Of a DNA stretch of 64,000 nucleotides, positions 16,686 to 25,867 are shown piece after piece. The stretch is taken from assembly GCA_019637175.1 (NCBI GenBank), contig JAHBWD010000003.1, positions 166,395 through 230,394 of the forward strand, in the 5' to 3' direction. The notes under the pieces are model-generated. The model ran no database searches and was not told where the DNA came from. It saw nothing but the letters and a program-made list of their open reading frames with translations. A program made the translations under genes and the position numbers. The stretch's first letter is position 1, and each line of letters opens with the position of its first letter. The DNA is from Labilithrix sp. (GTDB lineage: Bacteria > Myxococcota_A > Polyangia > Polyangiales > Polyangiaceae).

Positions 16686-19010
16686 ATGCGCTTCGCGTCC
16701 GCGATCTCTGTCTGCGCGCTCGCCGTGACGGCGTGCTCGCGAGGGAGCGATGCGCCTTCGGCCGCCGGCAGCGCGGCCGTTCCGCTCGCGGCGCGCGCGG
16801 CCGAAGCGGCGCCCGCGGGGCCGATGACGGTGCTCGACTTCTCGAGCGGGTTCGACGGGTGCACGCTCTCGCATCGCGGCGCGCTCCTCGATCTCGGCGA
16901 CCCGACGATGCGCGCGCGCATGTCGGGCAGCAAGCTCACGGGCCCCGACGTCGAGACCCGCGAGCACCAAGGCGCGACGTGGGCGAGCGTGCACGATCGA
17001 TCCCTCGAGCTCTCCTTCGTCTCGGCCGCCGAAGTGAGAGCGGAGAGCGGCGTGGTGGTCGAGGCGCGCGTCCGCGGCGGCGTCGCCAAGAGCGCGTCGG
17101 TCTACCTGAACGGCAAAGCGCTCGGCACGCTCCCGCTGGTCAAGGACGAAGCGAAGGTCGTGTCGGTGCGCGCGACCGGCATCCCGATCCTCAAGGGCGC
17201 AAACGAGCTCCTCGTGCGGCTCAACGGCGGCGCGCGCGCCTCTCGCGATCACCTCGCGGAGATCGACTGGATCCGCGTCGGCCCGGTCGACGGCGACGCG
17301 GCCTACGCGGCGCCCACGCGGGCCGACGCGCTGACGACGGTGAACATCGGCGGCGTCGCGCGGCGCGGCCTCTCGCTCCGCGCGCCGGGCAGCGCCCGGT
17401 GCTCGGCCTTCGTGCCGAACGGCGCGGTGCTCGAGGGGCACATCGGCGTGACCGGCGGCGAAGCCGAGGCCGAGGTGCGCGTGCTCGTCGATCGCGCCGA
17501 GCCGCGGGTCGTCGGCAGCTTTCACCTCGGCGTCGCCGGCGACAGCACGCCGGCGCCCGTCGTGCCGTGGCGCCCCATCTCGCTGCCGCTCGGCGACGTG
17601 GGAACGCTCGCGAGCGTGGAGATCGTCGCCAAGAGCAGCACGAAGGGCGCGCGCGTGGTCTTCGCCGAGCCTCGCGTCGTCGTGGATCGGCCGGCCGAAG
17701 CGACGAAGCCACCGCGCTCGCGCGGCGTCGTCCTCGTCGTCCTCGGTTCGGTGGCCGGCAAGAAGCTCTCTGCCTACGGCGGGCCGACGCCGACGGCGGA
17801 GCTCGCGCAGATCGCCTCGGCCGGCACGGTGTTCGACGCCCACCGCGCGGCGACCAGCTTCGCCAACGGCGCCCTCGCGTCGATGTTGACCGGCGCCTCG
17901 CCGCGCGAGCACGGCGTGCTCGGACACGAAGCCGCGCTCGCGCCGAGCATCTTCACGATCGCCGAAGGCGCGCGCCAGGGCGGCGTCGCGACCGCGATGT
18001 TCACCGCCAACCCGACGACGGGCCTCGCCCACGGCTTCGGGCGCGGCTTCGAAACCTTCGCTTCGCGATCGCCCGCCGACGAGGCGCCCGCGACCGCGGT
18101 CTTCGAAGACGCGCAGCGCTGGCTCGACGCCCACAAGAGCGATCGCTTCCTCGTCGTCGTGCACGCGCGCGGCGGTCACCCGCCGTGGGACGTGACCGCC
18201 GACGAGATGAAGGAGCTCGCGCCGGCGGGCTACTCCGGCAACCTCGATCCGAAGCACGCCGCCGAGCTGCTCTCGCGCGTGAAGCGCGGCGGCGGCGCGC
18301 GCCTCTTCGGCGACGCCGACCGCGAGCGCGCGTTCGCGATGCACGACAAGGCGGTGCTCGCGCACGACGCGGCCCTCGGCCGGCTCGTCTCGCACCTTCG
18401 ATCGATCGGGCGCGAGAACGACACCACGCTCATCGTGACCGGCGACGTGGGCATCGACGCGGGCTCGAGCGCGCCGTTCATCGAAGACGACGCGCTCGAC
18501 GAGAGCATTCTCTCGGTGCCGCTCGTCATCAAGGCGCCGCCGCTGCCCGCGCGGCCCGCGCACGTGACCGCGCCGACGACGAGCGTCGATCTCGCGCGGA
18601 CGATGCTCGAGGCGCTCGGCCTCACGCCGCCGCCTCAGCTCCGCGGCGAGAGCCTCTGGCGCGGCCTCGAGGGCGATCGCGGCCCCTCCGCCCCGCGCGT
18701 CGCCACCACGGCCACGCGCTTCTCGGCCCGTTGGTCGGGCTTCGTCCTCAGCGGCACGCGCGACCGTGAAACGAAGCTGTGCAACCTCTCGCTCGAGCCC
18801 GACTGCGTGAGCGACGTGCGCGCGACACACCCGATCGCCGCGGAGATCCTGCACGCCGTCGTCTTCGACGAGCTCGGAGCGAAGCCTCGCGCCGCAGCCC
18901 GCGCGGGCGCCCTCGAGCCCGCCGAGCCGAAGGCGGCGCCTCCGAACCGCGTCACGCCGGACGCGCCGACCGCCGCAGCGCTCCGCGTCTGGGGTGCGGG
19001 AGCCCGGTGA
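16686..19010 (+). CDS. Sulfatase-fold lipoprotein with degenerate active site
   Basis: 774 aa; lipoprotein signal MRFASAISVCALAVTAC. An N-terminal beta-rich region (about 45-340) includes a galactose-binding-like jelly roll. The C-terminal alkaline-phosphatase/sulfatase fold (about 345-700) is recognised by SMLTGASPREHGVLGHE and the overall order of motifs. The key residues are missing. The first metal site, normally iDtlRadhl.cYG, reads VLGSVAGKKLSAYGG. The formylglycine motif C/S-x-P-x-R-x-x-x-L-T-G reads SFANGALASMLTG (residues 391-403). The later SDHGE reads TGDVGID. It is thus likely a non-catalytic binding or structural paralogue, although an unconventional nucleophile cannot be excluded. 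Confidence 0.7.
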   Translation: MRFASAISVCALAVTACSRGSDAPSAAGSAAVPLAARAAEAAPAGPMTVLDFSSGFDGCTLSHRGALLDLGDPTMRARMSGSKLTGPDVETREHQGATWASVHDRSLELSFVSAAEVRAESGVVVEARVRGGVAKSASVYLNGKALGTLPLVKDEAKVVSVRATGIPILKGANELLVRLNGGARASRDHLAEIDWIRVGPVDGDAAYAAPTRADALTTVNIGGVARRGLSLRAPGSARCSAFVPNGAVLEGHIGVTGGEAEAEVRVLVDRAEPRVVGSFHLGVAGDSTPAPVVPWRPISLPLGDVGTLASVEIVAKSSTKGARVVFAEPRVVVDRPAEATKPPRSRGVVLVVLGSVAGKKLSAYGGPTPTAELAQIASAGTVFDAHRAATSFANGALASMLTGASPREHGVLGHEAALAPSIFTIAEGARQGGVATAMFTANPTTGLAHGFGRGFETFASRSPADEAPATAVFEDAQRWLDAHKSDRFLVVVHARGGHPPWDVTADEMKELAPAGYSGNLDPKHAAELLSRVKRGGGARLFGDADRERAFAMHDKAVLAHDAALGRLVSHLRSIGRENDTTLIVTGDVGIDAGSSAPFIEDDALDESILSVPLVIKAPPLPARPAHVTAPTTSVDLARTMLEALGLTPPPQLRGESLWRGLEGDRGPSAPRVATTATRFSARWSGFVLSGTRDRETKLCNLSLEPDCVSDVRATHPIAAEILHAVVFDELGAKPRAAARAGALEPAEPKAAPPNRVTPDAPTAAALRVWGAGAR

Positions 19011-19072
19011 CGCATCGCGACGAGCGTGCTAATTGGTGCCTCGAGGATCGAGGCGCTGCGCGCCTTCCCTCC

Positions 19073-19161
<89 letters not shown>

Positions 19162-19208
19162 GATGGCCTCGAGCCCGCTCGGCCGCGCGATGAGATAGGA
19201 TCGGCGAC

Positions 19209-20666
19209 GTGACGCGCGAGGAAGTCTGGCAGGCTGTCGCCGAGAGCCTCAAGCCCCGGTTCGGGCAGCTGCTCGACGTGCGCGACGTGAGGCGCGTCCG
19301 GCGCGTCGCGGGCGACGCGTGGCAGGTCACCGTCGTGCTCGCCGCGAAGTCGGGCGACGTCCACGTCGCCGACGTCGTCGTCGACAACGCGGGCAAGATC
19401 ACCCCGGCGCTCGACGCCGATCACGTCGTCGAGGCGGTGCGCCGCGCCGACGAGAAGAAGGCTCCGTCCGAGCTGCCTCCCGAGCTCGCCGACTTCGGCG
19501 CCGACGTCGGCGCGCCGAGCGACGGCGACGACGTCCCCGGCCTCGAGATGCTCGAAGAGGTCGAGGAGCCGATCGAGACGCGCGTCGCCGCGCTCATCGC
19601 GAAGGCGGATCCGAAGTCGCTGCAAGAGGCGCGCGAGCTCTTGCCGCGCATGCTCACCGATCACGACAGCCGCGGGCGCACGCTGCTCACGATGGCGGCG
19701 GTGGAGCTGAGCTTGAAGGAGCCCGCCCTCGCGCGCGGCTACCTCGAGGCCGCGGCGCGCGAGTTCGCCGATCGCTTCGATCTCGACGCGCTCGAGAAGG
19801 CCGCGACGCTCGCGCTCGCGATCGACGGACGCGACGCGTTCGCGGGCTCGCCGGTGCACGTGCTCCTCGAGCGGAGCCGCGCGCGCCTTCGTCCGTTCAA
19901 CAGCATCTTCGACGCGCGGAGCTTCGCGGGCCTCCCGGAGCACCTGCGGGAGAAGCTCGAGTCGCACCTCGAGCTGCGCACGCTCGCGCCCGAAGAGATG
20001 CTCGTCACCGAGGGGCAGCCTTCGCGCGACGTCTTCGTCGTGAAGAGCGGGCTGCTCGGCGTGTGGCTCGAGAAGCCGTCGGGCGGCTCGTGGCTCGTGC
20101 GCTGCTGCTTCCCCGGCTGGCTGCTCGGCGAGTCGAGCGTCCTCGGCGGCGAGCGCCCGCGTTGTACCGCCTCGCTGCGCGCCGAGCGGGTGAGCGAGGT
20201 CTGGGTCTGCCCCGGGTCGCACGTGCGCGCGCTCATGGAAGAAGATCTCGCCTTCGGGCAGCGCATCGCGGAGACGAAGCAGATGCACCGCATCGACTCG
20301 TTCTTCTCGATGCACGAGACGATGGGCCAGCTCGACGTGCAGGTGCGTGACGAGGTGCTCTCGTGCATCCAGCGCCTCGAGACCTTCTCCGACGAGACGC
20401 TGCTCCTGCCCGCCAACGAGGTGCCGAGCTCGGCGCTCCTCGTCGCGTGGGGCTCGGTCGCGCTCTTCGAAGACAGCAAGAAGATCGGCGAGATCCCGGC
20501 CGACTCGTTCTACGGCGTCCGCGACGCGATCCACCACATCGCGCCGAGCGTCGCCGCCTACGCGCTCCCGGGCACCACCGTCGCCTTCTTCGAGGGCACG
20601 CGCCTCCAGAAGCTGTGCGAGCGGAGCCCGGAGCACGTCGTCGCCGTGCTCGAGCGGCTCGGTTAG
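19209..20666 (+). CDS. Protein with two cyclic-nucleotide-binding-like domains
   Basis: 485 aa from GTG 19209. The N-terminal 220 residues are a small alpha/beta region, an acidic linker and helical repeats (ARELLPRMLTDHDSRGRTLL, TPR-like). A first cNMP-binding/CAP effector fold spans about 230-345 (FAGLPEHLREKLESHLELR; phosphate-cassette-like GESSVLGGERPRCTASL). A more degenerate second copy spans about 375-480 (VRDEVLSCIQRLETFSDE; GEIPADSFYGVRD). No DNA-binding domain is present, so it is not a CRP-type activator. A role as a cNMP-responsive scaffold is inference. Confidence 0.7.
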   Translation: MTREEVWQAVAESLKPRFGQLLDVRDVRRVRRVAGDAWQVTVVLAAKSGDVHVADVVVDNAGKITPALDADHVVEAVRRADEKKAPSELPPELADFGADVGAPSDGDDVPGLEMLEEVEEPIETRVAALIAKADPKSLQEARELLPRMLTDHDSRGRTLLTMAAVELSLKEPALARGYLEAAAREFADRFDLDALEKAATLALAIDGRDAFAGSPVHVLLERSRARLRPFNSIFDARSFAGLPEHLREKLESHLELRTLAPEEMLVTEGQPSRDVFVVKSGLLGVWLEKPSGGSWLVRCCFPGWLLGESSVLGGERPRCTASLRAERVSEVWVCPGSHVRALMEEDLAFGQRIAETKQMHRIDSFFSMHETMGQLDVQVRDEVLSCIQRLETFSDETLLLPANEVPSSALLVAWGSVALFEDSKKIGEIPADSFYGVRDAIHHIAPSVAAYALPGTTVAFFEGTRLQKLCERSPEHVVAVLERLG

Positions 20667-20675
20667 GATCGCGCG

Positions 20676-21041
20676 ATGGCCGCGCCCCTCCGGCCTTGTC
20701 CGTCGTGCCGGCGCCACGTCCGGCGAACGGAGCGCGCGTGTCCGTTCTGCGCGCACGCGGTGGCGGAGGCGTTCGCGCGCGAGCCCGCGGTCGCGTGGCC
20801 GACGGACGCAGCGATGTCGCGCGCGGCGGTGCTGCTCGCGACCGCCGCCGCGGTCGCGTCGTGCGGCAAGGAGACCGCGACGACCGCGACGACCGCGACG
20901 AGCGCGACGACTGCGACGAAGGACGCGGAGCCGGAGGTCTCCCTCGCGGCTCCGATCTACGGGCAGGCCCCGCCGCCCAAGGCGCCGCCGCCACCGCCGG
21001 AAGACGCCGGCGCGCCGAAGACGCCGCCCCAAAAACGCTGA
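20676..21041 (+). CDS. Zinc-ribbon protein with low-complexity tail
   Basis: 121 aa. An N-terminal zinc ribbon with two CxxC knuckles (CPSC at 8-11, CPFC at 22-25) is followed by a hydrophobic segment (MSRAAVLLATAAAVASCG, about 47-64), a Thr/Ala low-complexity stretch (TTATTATSATTATK) and a Pro-rich C-terminus. This is a recurrent small architecture in Myxococcota: cytoplasmic zinc ribbon, one membrane pass, disordered exterior tail. It starts 9 nt after the preceding stop. Function unknown. Confidence 0.65.
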   Translation: MAAPLRPCPSCRRHVRRTERACPFCAHAVAEAFAREPAVAWPTDAAMSRAAVLLATAAAVASCGKETATTATTATSATTATKDAEPEVSLAAPIYGQAPPPKAPPPPPEDAGAPKTPPQKR

Positions 21042-21131
21042 GCGCGCTCCCGCAGCGGCCCGAAGTGCCTTTCCAACGAGGCCGGCCGTGTCTACTGTTC
21101 CCGTCCCCCAACGAAAAACGAAGGAGACGCC

Positions 21132-21716
21132 ATGGCTTTCACGCTGCCGAACCTGCCCTATTCGAAAGACGCTCTCGCGCCGCACATCTCGGCGGAGACG
21201 CTCGAGTACCACCACGGCAAGCATCACCAGGCTTACGTGACGAACCTCAACAAGCTGCTCGAGGGCAAGCCGGAGGCGAACAAGTCGCTCGAGGAGATCA
21301 TCATGAGCTCCGACGGCGGCGTCTTCAACAACGCGGCCCAGGTGTGGAACCACACCTTCTACTGGAGCAGCATGAAGCCGAACGGCGGCGGCCAGCCGAC
21401 CGGCGATCTGCTCGCGGCGATCAACCGCGACTTCGGCTCGTTCGACAAGTTCAAGGAGGAGTTCGCGAACGCCGGCGCGACGCAGTTCGGCTCCGGCTGG
21501 GCGTGGCTCGTGCTCCAGAACGGCAAGCTCGCCGTCACCAAGACGCCGAACGCCGATCTGCCGATGAAGCACGGGCAGAAGGCGCTCCTCACGATGGACG
21601 TGTGGGAGCACGCCTATTACATCGACTACCGGAACGCGCGCCCCAAGTACATCGAGGTGTTCCTCAACAGCCTCGCCAACTGGGACTTCGCGCTCGAGAA
21701 CCTCAAGAAGGGCTGA
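21132..21716 (+). CDS. sodB: Superoxide dismutase [Fe]
   Basis: 194 aa, the usual length for SodB. ATG 21132 follows a good ribosome binding site (AAGGAGACGCC). It converts superoxide to peroxide and oxygen in the cytoplasm. Metal ligands are all visible: His in YHHGKHHQAYV, His in AAQVWNHTFYW, and the Asp/His pair of DVWEHAYYIDY. The AAQVWNHTFYWSSM stretch and the downstream GGGQPTGDL favour the iron rather than manganese subclass. No signal peptide. Confidence 0.95.
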   Translation: MAFTLPNLPYSKDALAPHISAETLEYHHGKHHQAYVTNLNKLLEGKPEANKSLEEIIMSSDGGVFNNAAQVWNHTFYWSSMKPNGGGQPTGDLLAAINRDFGSFDKFKEEFANAGATQFGSGWAWLVLQNGKLAVTKTPNADLPMKHGQKALLTMDVWEHAYYIDYRNARPKYIEVFLNSLANWDFALENLKKG

Positions 21717-21723
21717 GCAACCG

Positions 21724-22485
21724 TCAGCGCCTGTTCCAGCGGTAGAGCAGGTCTTTGTCTTTCGCGTTGATCGACGGCTTGGTGGTGGCCGGCACCACCA
21801 GCCCTCGGTCGACGAGGTGCTGCTTGATGATCCGCGGCGTCAGCGTGCGCCCGAGGACGATCTCGTAGATGCGCCGCAGCTCCGCCAGCGTGAAGCGCGG
21901 CGGCACGATGTCGAACGCCGGGTCGCGGATCGGATCGTCGAGGTGACGGCAGATCCGGCGATAGGCGCGCGAGACGATCTTCGCGTGATCGAACGCGAGG
22001 CGGATCGTCTCGGCGCGGCGCGACGGCGGCGACACGCCGCGACGCGCGCCCTTGACCTTCGCCCGCGACATCGGCGGCGGGGGCACCGATCGCGACGCCG
22101 TGACGTCGCCGAGCGCGAGCGAGCGCATGGGCTTCCACGCCGCCTCGACGGCGTCGTCGCCCGGGCTGAGCGAGGGCTCGGCGACGCGGAAGGTCACGTA
22201 GGCGACCGTGACGGTGTGCCCGCGCGGATCGCGGCCGGGATCGCCGAACGCGCCGAGCTGCTCGAGCCGCACGCCGCTCAGGCCCGTCTCCTCGTAGAGC
22301 TCGCGCGCCGCCGCGCGCTCGAGCGACTCGTTCTCGTTGACGAACCCGCCGGGGAGCGCCCAACACCCGCGAAATGGCTCTTCTTTTCGACGAATGAGGA
22401 GCACCGCCAGGTCGTCGCCGCGCATGGTGAACGCGACGACGTCGCACGTCACCGAAGGGCGCGGATACGGGTACGTGAAGGGCAC
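21724..22485 (-). CDS. NUDIX hydrolase with C-terminal winged-helix domain (NrtR-like layout)
   Basis: 253 aa from GTG 22485 (VPFTYPYPRPSVTCDVVAF); a TTG at 22563 would add 26 residues of doubtful quality. The NUDIX domain (about 1-140) has an intact box: G-x5-E-x7-REL-x-EE-x-GL in GGFVNENESLERAAAREL then YEETGL. The C-terminal part (about 165-253) resembles the winged helix of NrtR-type regulators and ADP-ribose-sensing NUDIX repressors (FTLAELRRIYEIVLGRTLTP). Either an ADP-ribose/NAD-metabolite hydrolase, or a NAD-metabolite-responsive repressor; an intact box keeps catalysis possible. Divergent from a WYL regulator, with short repeats between. Confidence 0.8.
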   Translation of the reverse strand: MPFTYPYPRPSVTCDVVAFTMRGDDLAVLLIRRKEEPFRGCWALPGGFVNENESLERAAARELYEETGLSGVRLEQLGAFGDPGRDPRGHTVTVAYVTFRVAEPSLSPGDDAVEAAWKPMRSLALGDVTASRSVPPPPMSRAKVKGARRGVSPPSRRAETIRLAFDHAKIVSRAYRRICRHLDDPIRDPAFDIVPPRFTLAELRRIYEIVLGRTLTPRIIKQHLVDRGLVVPATTKPSINAKDKDLLYRWNRR

Positions 22486-22529
22486 GCGCGAGACATGTCG
22501 TGCCCGCGCCCTGCCGTCAACCCGTTGTG

Positions 22530-22549
22530 TCGATGTCAACTCGATGTCA
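22530..22549. promoter_or_regulatory. Helically phased direct repeats, putative operator
   Basis: TCGATGTCA occurs at 22530-22538 and 22541-22549, an 11-nt period that puts both copies on the same DNA face. Read on the minus strand the array contains a consensus TTGACA (22540-22535). It sits between the divergent NUDIX/winged-helix gene and the WYL regulator gene, either of which could encode the binding protein. Confidence 0.4.
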
Positions 22550-22598
22550 GGTTGGAGCCGCAATTCACCGAAGGGGGGAGGACGGAACGGGTTTCGAG

Positions 22599-23243
22599 TT
22601 GAAGCGCACCGAGAGACTCTTCGCGCTGGCCGAGTATCTGCGAGGCCGCCGCACGGGCGTCACCGCGGAGACGCTCGCCGAGCGCTTCGACGTGACGGTG
22701 CGCACGATCTATCGCGACCTCGACGCGCTCCGCGCCGCGTCGATGCCGCTCTCGGCCGAGCGCGGGCGCGGCGGAGGCTACGCGCTCGACAAGAGCTACT
22801 CGCTGCCGCCCGTCAACTTCACCGCGCGCGAAGCCGCGCTGCTCGTCGCGCTCGGGCGCTTCGCCCAGGAGACGCGCCTGTTGCCCTTCGAGGAGACGCT
22901 CCATCGCGCGCTCGACAAGGTCCGCTCTGCGCTCTCCACGTCGGCGCAGCGCGAGCTCGTGGGCAGGCTCGAAGAGCTCGCGTTCATCGGCGTCCCGAGC
23001 AGGCCGGCGGCGAAGTCGGTGCGCGCCGCGGTCGAGAGGGCGTGGTTCGAGCAGCAGCCGCTCCGCATCGTCTACCGCGACGCGAGCGGCGTCGTGACGA
23101 CGCGAGAGGTGCGCATCGAGCAGGTCGTGATGGAGCGCTCCGAGACGCGCATCAACGCGTTCGATCCAGCCAAGGGCGAGAGCCGTCAGTTCCGCCTCGA
23201 TCGGATCGAGCGCGCCGAGGTGATCGGCCCGACGACCCTCTAA
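22599..23243 (+). CDS. HTH-WYL transcriptional regulator
   Basis: 214 aa from a TTG at 22599 (reads MKRTERLFALAEYLRGRRTG), the conserved N-terminus of this family. The frame stays open to a GTG at 22500 and an ATG at 22533, so the start is uncertain. An HTH_11/DeoR-like domain (about 1-60, TAETLAERFDVTVRTIYRDL) precedes a WYL-type ligand-binding region (about 120-214) with LRIVYRDASGVVTTREVRIE. WYL proteins bind nucleic-acid-derived ligands and include defence and stress regulators. The stop overlaps the convergent ArsA-like gene by 4 nt. Confidence 0.8.
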   Translation: MKRTERLFALAEYLRGRRTGVTAETLAERFDVTVRTIYRDLDALRAASMPLSAERGRGGGYALDKSYSLPPVNFTAREAALLVALGRFAQETRLLPFEETLHRALDKVRSALSTSAQRELVGRLEELAFIGVPSRPAAKSVRAAVERAWFEQQPLRIVYRDASGVVTTREVRIEQVVMERSETRINAFDPAKGESRQFRLDRIERAEVIGPTTL

Positions 23244-24160
23244 GCCAGGCGCTTGGCGAGCTCGCGAATGGCCGCGGGCTTGGCCGCGTCTTCGAAGAGC
23301 TGCGGGAGGAACGACGGCGAGATCGGCAGCTCCTCGCTGAGCCGATGCAGGCTCGCAGCCTGGACCTGCTCGCGCACCGCCCTCGCGCGCGCGGCGCCGA
23401 ACACGGCCTCCGGCGGCGAGTCGTCGCTCGGCGGCGCCGCGGCCGCGATCGCGGCGCGCTCGTCGCGCGAGAACAGCGGCGGCAGCACGCAGTTGACGAC
23501 GATCTTGCCGATGGGCAGCTTCAGCTCGTCGCGGAGCGCCTGCGCGAGCTCGATCGTCTCGGTGGTGGGCATCTCTTCGGGCAGCGTGACGAGCACGACC
23601 GCGCAGGTCGCGGGATCCTGGAACATCGCCCACGCGCGCTCGGCGTCGCGACGCAAGAGCCCGGGCGGGACGACGTCGAGGATGATCTTCGGCACGCGGA
23701 GCATGTCGAGCCCGTGCCCGGTCGCCGGCGCGTCGAGGATGACGACGTCGAACTCGAAGCTCCCGTCGTCGCGCGTCTGCGTGGTGTGCCACCACGCCTT
23801 GCCGAGGAGCGTCCACTCCTGCATGCCGGGCACCGCGCGAAAGAACGTGCGGACGTAGCGGTTGTCGAAGAGCAGCTTGAACAGCGTCTTCGAGTGCAGC
23901 GCCAGCATCCCGTACTCGGCGAGCGCGAGCTCCGGGTCCATGTTCACCGCCCACACGTTGGGCGCGACGTTCTTGACCTCGGGCCCGATCAGCTCGGAGC
24001 CGAACATCGACGAGAGGCGCTCCTTCGCGTTGCACATGCAGACGAGCACGCGCTTGCCCTTCTGGGCGAGCGCCAGCGCCTCGGCGGCGCACACCGTCGT
24101 CTTTCCGACCCCGCCCTTGCCCGTCACGATGAGGAACCGCTTCGTCTCGAGCCCGGGCAT
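23240..24160 (-). CDS. ArsA/GET3-family (anion-transporting) ATPase
   Basis: 306 aa, a single-domain member. The deviant Walker A GKGGVGKTT lies at about 14-22. A switch I-like region follows, and a switch II/Walker B appears as VVILDAPATGHGLDML (about 137-152). Arsenite-binding cysteines of true ArsA are not evident and no ars genes are adjacent. The family also includes tail-anchored-protein chaperones; paired ArsA-like ATPases are common in Myxococcota, but only one is seen here. Divergent from RNase J with a 66-nt gap. Confidence 0.85.
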   Translation of the reverse strand: MPGLETKRFLIVTGKGGVGKTTVCAAEALALAQKGKRVLVCMCNAKERLSSMFGSELIGPEVKNVAPNVWAVNMDPELALAEYGMLALHSKTLFKLLFDNRYVRTFFRAVPGMQEWTLLGKAWWHTTQTRDDGSFEFDVVILDAPATGHGLDMLRVPKIILDVVPPGLLRRDAERAWAMFQDPATCAVVLVTLPEEMPTTETIELAQALRDELKLPIGKIVVNCVLPPLFSRDERAAIAAAAPPSDDSPPEAVFGAARARAVREQVQAASLHRLSEELPISPSFLPQLFEDAAKPAAIRELAKRLA

Positions 24161-24226
24161 ACCCGTGGATCCTTAGGGGTGCGGCGAAGCGAGGTCAAAT
24201 CCGAAGAGCCGTGGTAGACCCGTTTC

Positions 24227-25867
24227 GTGTCACGTCTGCCTCGTGTGCGCGTGCTCCCGCTCGGCGGCCTCGGCGAGGTCGGCATGAACTGCATGGCGCT
24301 CGAGCAGCGCGGCGAGGTCGTGCTGATCGACTGCGGCGTCACGTTCGACGATCGCGGCCTCGGCGTCGACGTGGTGCACCCCGATTTTTCGTCGCTCGAC
24401 CGCTTCGGCGAGCGCATCGCCGGCGTGGTCGTCACGCACGGGCACGAAGACCACATCGGCGCCCTCCCCTACTTCCTCGCGCGCCACGACGTGCCCGTCT
24501 GGGCTCCGCCTTACGCGCTCGGGCTCATCCGCGAGCGGCTCGGCGAGCACGAGGTGCTCGCGCACGCGCGCCTCTTCGAAACGCGGCCGCGAACGCCGTT
24601 CGACGTCGGCTCTTTCCGCGTCGAGCCCATCCGCGTGACGCACTCGATCGCCGACGCCACCGCGCTCGCGATCAGCACCGACGCGGGCACCGTCGTCCAC
24701 AGCGGCGACTTCAAGTTCGACGAGGCGCCTCCCGACGGCGAGCACTTCGACGAGGCGCGCCTGCGCGAGATCGGCGACGCGGGCGTCGCGCTCCTCATGA
24801 GCGACTCGACCAACGTCGACGCCGACGGCGAGGCCGGCAGCGAGGTCTCGGTCGGCGAGGTGCTCGAGCGCTTGATCCTCGAGGCGACCGGCGCGGTCGT
24901 CGTCGCGATGTTCGCGTCGAACGTGCACCGGCTGCGGCTCCTCGGCGAGATCGCGAAGAAGTCGGGTCGCAAGATCGTCCTCCTCGGGCGCGGCGTCGGC
25001 ACGCACTCGCGCGTCGCGCGGGCGACGGGCTACCTGCCGTGGCCCGACGCGCTCGTTCATCCCGACGGGGCGGCGCGCGAGCTGCCGCGCGCGAAGATCC
25101 TCGCGATCGCCACGGGCTCACAGGGCGAAGAGAAGGCCGCGCTCGCGCGACTCGCGCGCGGCGAGCACCCGTCGTTCGACGTCATGCCCGGCGATCGCGT
25201 CATCCTCTCGGCGCGGACGATCCCGGGCAACGAGCCCGAGGTGCACGCGATCCTCGGGATGCTGATCCGCCGCGGGTGCGACGTGCGCACGCGGCTCACC
25301 GATCGCGGCGTCCACGTCAGCGGCCACGCGCATCGCCGCGAGCAGCGACGCATGATCGAGCTCGTGCGCCCGCGCTGCTTCATCCCGGTCCACGGGACGA
25401 TCCATCACCTCACGCGTCACGCCTCGCTCGCGCGAGAGATCGGCGTCGAGGAGGTCAGCGTCATCGAGAACGGGCGCGTCGCCGAGATCGCCGAGGGGAA
25501 GATCGCCGTGGGCGAAGGGCTCCCCAGCGGGCGCGTACACGTGTGGGCGGGCCGCGAGGTCGCCGCGCCCGTGCTCCGCGAGCGCGCGATCCTCGCGGAG
25601 GAGGGCGTGGCCTCGTGCGCGGTCGCCGTCGACGCCGCGGGCGCCGTCATCGACGTCGAGATCGTGACGCGCGGCGTGCTCGACGAGGCGACGCACGCCG
25701 GCGAGATCGCGGCGGCGCGAGGCGCCGTCCGCCAGGCGATCGCCGACCTCGGGCCCGGCGCCGCGGACGCCGACGTCGCCGAGCAAGCGCGCCTCGCGGT
25801 GCGCCGCACGTTCTTCAAGGCGCGCGGGCGAAAGCCCGTCACCCTCGTCCACGTGAGGCGAACATGA
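24227..25867 (+). CDS. rnj: Ribonuclease J
   Basis: 546 aa from GTG 24227, the usual RNase J size. A metallo-beta-lactamase/beta-CASP nuclease that performs 5'-3' exonuclease and endonuclease steps in mRNA decay and rRNA maturation. Zinc motif HGHEDHIGALPY begins at His71 (His71, His73, Asp75, His76); beta-CASP features include MSDSTNVDADG, RTIPGNEPEV and VSGHAHRREQ, followed by IPVHGTIHHL. The C-terminal domain (about 450-546) is present. ATGA overlap of 4 nt with the CHAD gene implies coupled translation. Confidence 0.95.
   Translation: MSRLPRVRVLPLGGLGEVGMNCMALEQRGEVVLIDCGVTFDDRGLGVDVVHPDFSSLDRFGERIAGVVVTHGHEDHIGALPYFLARHDVPVWAPPYALGLIRERLGEHEVLAHARLFETRPRTPFDVGSFRVEPIRVTHSIADATALAISTDAGTVVHSGDFKFDEAPPDGEHFDEARLREIGDAGVALLMSDSTNVDADGEAGSEVSVGEVLERLILEATGAVVVAMFASNVHRLRLLGEIAKKSGRKIVLLGRGVGTHSRVARATGYLPWPDALVHPDGAARELPRAKILAIATGSQGEEKAALARLARGEHPSFDVMPGDRVILSARTIPGNEPEVHAILGMLIRRGCDVRTRLTDRGVHVSGHAHRREQRRMIELVRPRCFIPVHGTIHHLTRHASLAREIGVEEVSVIENGRVAEIAEGKIAVGEGLPSGRVHVWAGREVAAPVLRERAILAEEGVASCAVAVDAAGAVIDVEIVTRGVLDEATHAGEIAAARGAVRQAIADLGPGAADADVAEQARLAVRRTFFKARGRKPVTLVHVRRT

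Noticed and set aside
23240..24160. Arsenite efflux ATPase
   Set aside because: No arsenite-binding cysteines recognised and no arsB/arsR neighbours; called only at family level.
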